A stretch of 64,000 bases of DNA, taken from the NCBI RefSeq assembly GCF_008801925.2, contig NZ_CP062803.1, positions 4,092,001-4,156,000 of the forward strand, written 5' to 3'. The notes beneath the pieces were generated by a model. The model ran no database searches. It was not told where the DNA came from and saw only the letters and a program-made list of their open reading frames with translations. The stretch's first letter is position 1, and every line of letters starts with the position of its first letter. A program made the translations under genes and the position numbers. Positions 58,444-64,000 of this stretch are shown piece by piece. Source of the stretch: Cupriavidus basilensis. Its GTDB lineage: Bacteria; Pseudomonadota; Gammaproteobacteria; Burkholderiales; Burkholderiaceae.

Positions 58444-58519
58444 TGGTGGAGGATGACGGGATCGAACCGACGACCCCCTGCTTGCAAAGCAGGTGCTCTC
58501 CCAGCTGAGCTAATCCCCA
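58444..58519 (-). tRNA. tRNA-Ala (anticodon TGC)
   Basis: The minus strand has D arm GCTCAGCTGGGAGAGC, anticodon loop TTTGCAA (TGC), T loop TTCGATC and encoded CCA. Acceptor pairs 2-7 (GGGGAT with ATCCTC) fit, including one G-T pair, but position 1 is T opposite C where a G is expected; a G may be missing from the G-run. It lies between tRNA-Ile and 23S. Confidence 0.94.
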
Positions 58520-58565
58520 ATTTACTTCTGTCCGGAGGTTCGGCTTCGAACCACCATCCGTAACT

Positions 58566-58642
58566 TGGTGGGTCTGGTAGGACTTGAACCTACGACCCCC
58601 GCCTTATCAAGACGGTGCTCTAACCACCTGAGCTACAGACCC
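58566..58642 (-). tRNA. tRNA-Ile (anticodon GAT)
   Basis: The minus strand gives a 77-base cloverleaf with encoded CCA. The acceptor GGGTCTG pairs with CAGACCC, and the anticodon loop TTGATAA gives GAT. It lies 62 bases after the 16S gene. Confidence 0.97.
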
Positions 58643-58703
58643 TTGGCTGTAACAGCAAACAAACCGATAAGTGTGAACGCTCGACTTAAGATGCACGCTC
58701 TTG

Positions 58704-60235
<1,532 letters not shown>

Positions 60236-60440
60236 ATACCTGTGTGATCCTTCGGTTTCCCTATGGATCTCGCTCTTTCGAGCGGTCGCTCACTCTCAGA
60301 AAACTGACTGGCTACGTCCGCGATTTGCACCCCGGACATAACCAACATGTTTTACTGTGCGAGCACTTTATAACTTGTAAGCTAAAAGACCGAAGTCTTC
60401 CGCATCCGCTATCAAGCGCCCACACTTATCGGTTGTTTGT

Positions 60441-60454
60441 TTGTTAAAGAACTG
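60441..60454 (-). promoter_or_regulatory. boxA site in rRNA leader
   Basis: On the minus strand AGTTCTTTAACAAA lies about 70 bases after the rRNA promoter start and matches boxA. Confidence 0.8.
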
Positions 60455-60509
60455 GTCGCGGTTCGCTTTGCTTACCGCGTCGCTGCGTTTGCTGCAGCAG
60501 AGAAACGAG

Positions 60510-60538
60510 ATTATGAAGCGTGATCATCGTTTCGTCAA
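60510..60538 (-). promoter_or_regulatory. rRNA operon promoter
   Basis: On the minus strand TTGACG and CATAAT are 17 bases apart. Upstream, AAGAAAAAAC resembles an UP element. The transcript would start near 60503, about 270 bases before 16S. Confidence 0.85.
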
Positions 60539-60879
60539 CAGGTTTTTTCTTCAGCTCGCCGCGCCGTTTGCGCCGCCAACCATCCCTGCAAACCCCGCAA
60601 CCCTTGTCCCGTCTGCTTTGCAGCGGTGTTTCGTGTTGCGAGGGGGCGAATCATAGGGGACCCCCTCGGCCTTGGCAAGCGTTTTCTGAAATGGATTCTG
60701 GCATCAACAGAAAAGTGCCGCAAAAGGTTTGTAGGGACTGGTTGGCGTCCTCGAGCCGCGGCGCTAGCCGGCAACCACCTGGCTGCGGCAAACTATGGCC
60801 GCGGGACAGCCCCGGGCGGCACACGACGAAGTCCGCTACGCCCGCGGGTCACTCTATCTATATAGAAGGAGGAACTTGC
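60539..60879. other. Gap between rRNA promoter and DUF488 gene
   Basis: This 341-base divergent region has the rRNA promoter's upstream sequence at one side and the DUF488 ribosome binding site at the other. No other feature is supported. Confidence 0.5.
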
Positions 60880-61275
60880 ATGGCCATTCGTATCGTGAAA
60901 CTCGGCTCGCCTCGGGAGCCCGACGAGGGAATCCGCATCGGCACCGTGCGCAGGCCGCCCCGAGGTGTGCCGAAAGCCGAGTTCGCCACGCGGGACTATT
61001 ACGATGTGTGGTTTCCGAACCTGTCGCCCTCCGCCGAACTGGTTGCACAGGCCCTGGACATACAGGCCGGAGGGGATGAAAAGGCATGGCGGGCATTCGA
61101 GCGGCACTTTCGTGCGGAAATGGCACGCCCGGAAGCCAGCAGGACGCTGGATCTGCTGGCCGCGATGTCACAGCAAACGAATTTCTCGATTGGCTGTTAT
61201 TGCGAACACGAGGAAAGATGCCACCGCTCTATATTGCGCGCCTTGCTAGCGGCACGCGGGGCCGCGCTATCTTAG
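60880..61275 (+). CDS. DUF488 family protein
   Basis: This 131-residue protein carries the DUF488 signature near its end (GCYCEHEERCHRSILRALL, with the cysteines and histidines of the motif), and IRIGTVRRPPRG and DYYDVWFPNLSPS in the first half. The biochemical function of DUF488 is not established. I chose the ATG at 60880 because AAGGAGG lies seven bases upstream; an in-frame extension to 60520 has no support. It stands alone beside the rRNA operon and converges on a small minus-strand ORF. Confidence 0.85.
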   Translation: MAIRIVKLGSPREPDEGIRIGTVRRPPRGVPKAEFATRDYYDVWFPNLSPSAELVAQALDIQAGGDEKAWRAFERHFRAEMARPEASRTLDLLAAMSQQTNFSIGCYCEHEERCHRSILRALLAARGAALS

Positions 61276-61284
61276 GCGCGGCAC

Positions 61285-61455
61285 TCAGACCGCCTTTTGG
61301 TCGCGCACGCACAGACGGCGGAACAAGGGACGCAGGCTTGGCCAGCGGATAGGCAGGAGCGGGGTGCGATGGCGCACAGCATCGCGCCCGGCATAGTGGG
61401 CCAGCAGCTGCTCGCCAACCGACTGCCGGAAATAGGCGGGCGTCGGGTAGTCCAT
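61285..61455 (-). CDS. Small ORF, 56 residues, unknown
   Basis: The frame starts ATG with AGGGA six bases upstream and encodes MDYPTPAYFRQSVGEQLLAH and then an Arg-rich end (SLRPLFRRLCVRDQ). I recognise no family. A possible -10 TATACT lies about 40 bases before the start, with a weak -35. Its stop is ten bases from the convergent DUF488 stop. It may be a real small protein or chance. Confidence 0.4.
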   Translation of the reverse strand: MDYPTPAYFRQSVGEQLLAHYAGRDAVRHRTPLLPIRWPSLRPLFRRLCVRDQKAV

Positions 61456-61675
61456 GGTCAATCCCTATTGTGGTTCATCAGGATTGACAGTATACCGAAT
61501 TTTGGTGCGCCGCGTCATATTGAGGCTTGCGAACGCCCCATTCCGGGGCATTGGTTTGCTGCCGGAACGCCGCTAAAGCCAATGAAATCAACGAAAAGCG
61601 GCGCCATGGCGGCGGCGGGACTGACTTGACCTGGTGCGGGATCGTTTGCGTATATCGAATACTATCTACCAGCGA

Positions 61676-62392
61676 TCAGGAACCTGTGGTGCCGGCCTCT
61701 GCCGCCTCTTCGGCCGCCTTGGCGGCGCTATAGACGTGCCGCGTCGCCAACAGCGCCGCAAGATCCGCATCGCCGGCAATGACGGCCTGCAGGATCTGCG
61801 CATGCTCTTCCCAGTTCTGCCGGGCACGCGTCACGTTGGCCGGCGCGAACAGCAGGCCCGTGCGCTCTCTAAGCGTACGCACCATATCCTGCAGCACACT
61901 ATTGGCCGCGATATTGCCCAGCACCTCATGGAACCGGGTGTTCAATTCGATGAAACGCTCCGAGCGTCCGCTCGCGGCGGCCTCGGTGCCCTGGCGCAGC
62001 ACTTCGCTGAGCTCGGCGATCAGGGCAGGATCACGGCGCTGGGCAGCCAGCTTGGCGTTAAGCCCCTCCAGGGTGGCCCGCACCTCGACCATTTCCTTGG
62101 CGATATTCGGCGACAGCGTCGCCACCGAGGCGCCCCGGCGGGGCTCGATGCGCACCAGGCCTTCGGCAGCAAGCGCGCGCAGCGCTTCCCGCACGGGGAT
62201 GCGCGACACGCCAAGCTCAGTGGAAAGCTTGTTCTCGACCAGGCGCTCGCCTTGGTTGTACTGCCCGCCAAGGATGCGCTCACGCAACGTGTCGGTCACC
62301 AGGGCAAACAATGGGGAGTGCTGGGCGCCAAGACTGGCGCCTGCGGAATCCGAACCAGGAAGTGCGTGTTCGGTACCATGGGCGTCGGACAT
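61676..62392 (-). CDS. GntR-family regulator, FCD (FadR-like) subfamily
   Basis: This 238-residue protein has an N-terminal winged helix (residues 28-95: LVTDTLRERILGGQYNQGERL, then LSTELGVSRIPVREALRALAAEGLV) and an FCD ligand-binding domain with metal-ligand type residues (FIELNTRFHEVL and EEHAQILQAVIAGD). I chose the ATG at 62392; an in-frame extension to 62572 does not fit the family. It is divergent from the SpmA/SpmB-like gene at 62698 and may control it. Ligand unknown. Confidence 0.93.
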   Translation of the reverse strand: MSDAHGTEHALPGSDSAGASLGAQHSPLFALVTDTLRERILGGQYNQGERLVENKLSTELGVSRIPVREALRALAAEGLVRIEPRRGASVATLSPNIAKEMVEVRATLEGLNAKLAAQRRDPALIAELSEVLRQGTEAAASGRSERFIELNTRFHEVLGNIAANSVLQDMVRTLRERTGLLFAPANVTRARQNWEEHAQILQAVIAGDADLAALLATRHVYSAAKAAEEAAEAGTTGS

Positions 62393-62534
62393 AGATTCTG
62401 GCTTGGGTCGGCGAGACACTGTCCTCGGGTGCGGCGCACAGGCGAGCCATCGCGGACGAGTGTCAAAGGGATCAGGGACCGCGGTGCTGGCCCGGAAGAC
62501 TGAGGGGCAATGCGACCGCGGCGGCATTGTCCGC

Positions 62535-62546
62535 ATTGTATACCGG
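62535..62546. promoter_or_regulatory. Possible GntR operator, ATTGTATACC
   Basis: In the 305-base divergent gap the sequence ATTGTATACCGG contains a GTATAC palindrome core. FCD-type regulators often bind short AT-rich palindromes of this kind. Only one imperfect copy is visible. Confidence 0.3.
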
Positions 62547-62697
62547 CGCACTACGGTTTTTGCGCAACACATATTGCCGGCGCCAGCTCACGCCAGGGCG
62601 CGCCGGCCCTGGCGTGAGCCGCTGCCCATGCGCCGTTGGCACGAATGCGGCAGGCTATGATGCGAAGCCTCTCCCAAACCCCGCCTGCGATTCGCCG

Positions 62698-63945
62698 ATG
62701 GCTCTTAACCTGGTCTGGCTCTCCTTCTTCCTGCTCGCCTTCATCGTCGCCTGCATTCGTGTGGCGACAGGCGATACCGCGGTGTTTCCGGCGATGCTCG
62801 CCAGCCTGTTCGACAACGCACGCACCGCGTTCGAGATTTCGCTTGGCCTGGCAGGCGTCATGAGCTTGTGGCTGGGCATCATGCGCATTGGCGAACGCGC
62901 CGGCGTAGTCGACGCCTTTGCGCGCGCGGTCAACCCGCTTTTGCGCCACTTCTTCCCCGGTGTTCCGCAGGGCCACCCAGCCCAGGGCGCGATGATGATG
63001 AATGTGTCGGCCAATATGCTGGGGCTCGACAATGCGGCGACGCCGCTCGGCCTCAATGCCATGCGGGAGCTGCAGTCACTCAATCCGCGCGCTGACACAG
63101 CCAGCAACGCGCAGATCATGTTCATCGTGCTGAACACGGCCGGCTTGACGCTGATCCCGACCTCGGTGATCGCCATGCGGCAAGCGATTGCCGTCAAGCA
63201 AGGCCTGGTCGGGTTCAATGCAGCGGATATCTTCCTTCCTACCCTGCTCGCCACCTGCGTGTCCTGCGTTGCCGGCTTGCTGGCAGTGGCCTGGGTGCAG
63301 CGGCTCAACGTGCTCAAACCAGCCGTGCTGGCCGCCTTCGGGCTGCTGGCGGCGGCTGTCGGCGGGCTCTTCCTCTGGCTGCGGCACGCGCCCCCGGAAC
63401 AGGTGAGCACCGCCACCGCGCTGGCTGGCAGCGGCTTCATCCTGACGTTGATTGTGGTCTTCCTGATTTGCGGCGCCGTACGCGGCATAAACGTCTACGA
63501 GGCCTTCATCGACGGCGCCAAGGAAGGCTTCGGCGTCGCTGTGCAGATCATTCCCTATCTGGTGGCGATCCTGGTGGCAATCGGGTTGTTTCGGGTGACC
63601 GGCTGCATGGATGTCCTGATGCGTGGCCTGAGCGCCGCTTTTGCCTGGCTGGGCCTCGACACCGCCTTCGTCCCCGCGCTGCCAGTCGGGTTGATGAAAA
63701 TCCTGTCTGGCGCGGGCGCCCGCGGGCTGATGATCGACGTCATGAGCACCTATGGCGTCGACTCCTTCCAGGGCAAGCTCGCCGCGATCATCCAGGGCTC
63801 GACCGAAACCACCTTCTATGTGCTCGCCGTGTACTTCGGCAGCGTCAACATCCGCAACACGCGGCATGCGCTTGCATGTGCCTTGTTTGCCGATCTTGTG
63901 GGATTGTGCGCCGCGGTCGGTATCGCCTACCTGTTCTTCCGCTGA
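62698..63945 (+). CDS. Fused SpmA/SpmB-type nucleoside-recognition membrane protein
   Basis: This 415-residue inner-membrane protein combines two Gate/nucleoside-recognition domains that are separate in Bacillus as SpmA and SpmB. The first half has GIMRIGERAGVVDAFARAVNPLLRHFFPGVP and MMMNVSANMLGLDNAATPLG. The second half has VYEAFIDGAKEGFGVAVQIIPYLVAILVAIG and the closing QGSTETTFYVLAVYFGSV. About ten hydrophobic segments are visible. The start is the ATG at 62698. The function in Gram-negative bacteria is not known; transport of a small metabolite is suggested by the family. Confidence 0.88.
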   Translation: MALNLVWLSFFLLAFIVACIRVATGDTAVFPAMLASLFDNARTAFEISLGLAGVMSLWLGIMRIGERAGVVDAFARAVNPLLRHFFPGVPQGHPAQGAMMMNVSANMLGLDNAATPLGLNAMRELQSLNPRADTASNAQIMFIVLNTAGLTLIPTSVIAMRQAIAVKQGLVGFNAADIFLPTLLATCVSCVAGLLAVAWVQRLNVLKPAVLAAFGLLAAAVGGLFLWLRHAPPEQVSTATALAGSGFILTLIVVFLICGAVRGINVYEAFIDGAKEGFGVAVQIIPYLVAILVAIGLFRVTGCMDVLMRGLSAAFAWLGLDTAFVPALPVGLMKILSGAGARGLMIDVMSTYGVDSFQGKLAAIIQGSTETTFYVLAVYFGSVNIRNTRHALACALFADLVGLCAAVGIAYLFFR

Positions 63946-64000
63946 AGTGGGCACACCGTGCCGCGATAAAAGCCGGCGAATCGTCAACAAACCCTCGATG
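63946..64000. other. Right edge, no gene seen
   Basis: Short sequence after the SpmA/SpmB-like stop, with no recognisable feature before the window ends. Confidence 0.4.

Overview
The window is high-GC chromosomal DNA from a betaproteobacterium of the Burkholderiaceae, most likely Cupriavidus or Ralstonia. The basis is the system II cytochrome c maturation pair (ResB/CcsB), cytochrome c4, aspartate-rich HemB, a large minus-strand ribosomal protein block next to rpoBC, and tRNA-Ile/tRNA-Ala inside the rRNA operon. The species call is inference from gene content and order; no search was run.

Layout. 1-6.4 kb (minus): a lipoprotein/ECF sigma/anti-sigma cassette, then ccsB, resB and a dihaem cytochrome c4. 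6.9-10.3 kb (plus): engB, hemB and a CorA-type transporter, with a candidate minus-strand small RNA between engB and hemB. 10.4-12.8 kb (minus): dsbD and cutA. 12.9-27.5 kb (minus): rplC through rplQ, i.e. the S10 (minus rpsJ), spc and alpha operons in canonical order, with a clear promoter before rplC, another before rplN and a terminator after rplQ. 27.6-32.75 kb: a five-gene catabolic island with a divergent AraC regulator, resembling indole oxidation (iif/ind-type) clusters: a dienelactone hydrolase/NTF2-like fusion, an SDR, a StyA-like flavoprotein monooxygenase whose frame is broken, and its flavin reductase. 32.8-38 kb (minus): the str operon rpsL-rpsG-fusA-tuf-rpsJ, with a promoter before rpsL and a strong terminator after rpsJ; this tuf copy is scrambled and frameshifted. 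38.1-48.7 kb (minus): recQ, rpoC, rpoB. 49.1-52.9 kb (minus): rplL, rplJ, rplA, rplK, nusG, secE. 52.9-54.7 kb (minus): tRNA-Trp, an intact tuf, tRNA-Thr, tRNA-Gly, tRNA-Tyr, with a near-consensus promoter before tRNA-Tyr. 55.0-60.5 kb (minus): a complete rRNA operon (16S, tRNA-Ile, tRNA-Ala, 23S, 5S) with promoter, boxA sites and a strong terminator. 60.9-64 kb: a DUF488 protein, a small unknown ORF, a GntR/FCD regulator and a divergent fused SpmA/SpmB-type membrane protein.

The genes mostly make the translation and transcription core: ribosomal proteins, both elongation factors, all large RNA polymerase subunits, the SecY/SecE translocon and one rRNA operon. The most unusual feature is the split of the S10 operon. 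rpsJ ends at its own terminator, and rplC starts from its own promoter about 5.3 kb further on, with a metabolic cluster sitting between them. Two broken genes (styA-like and tuf) may be real lesions or assembly errors, and each can be checked simply.
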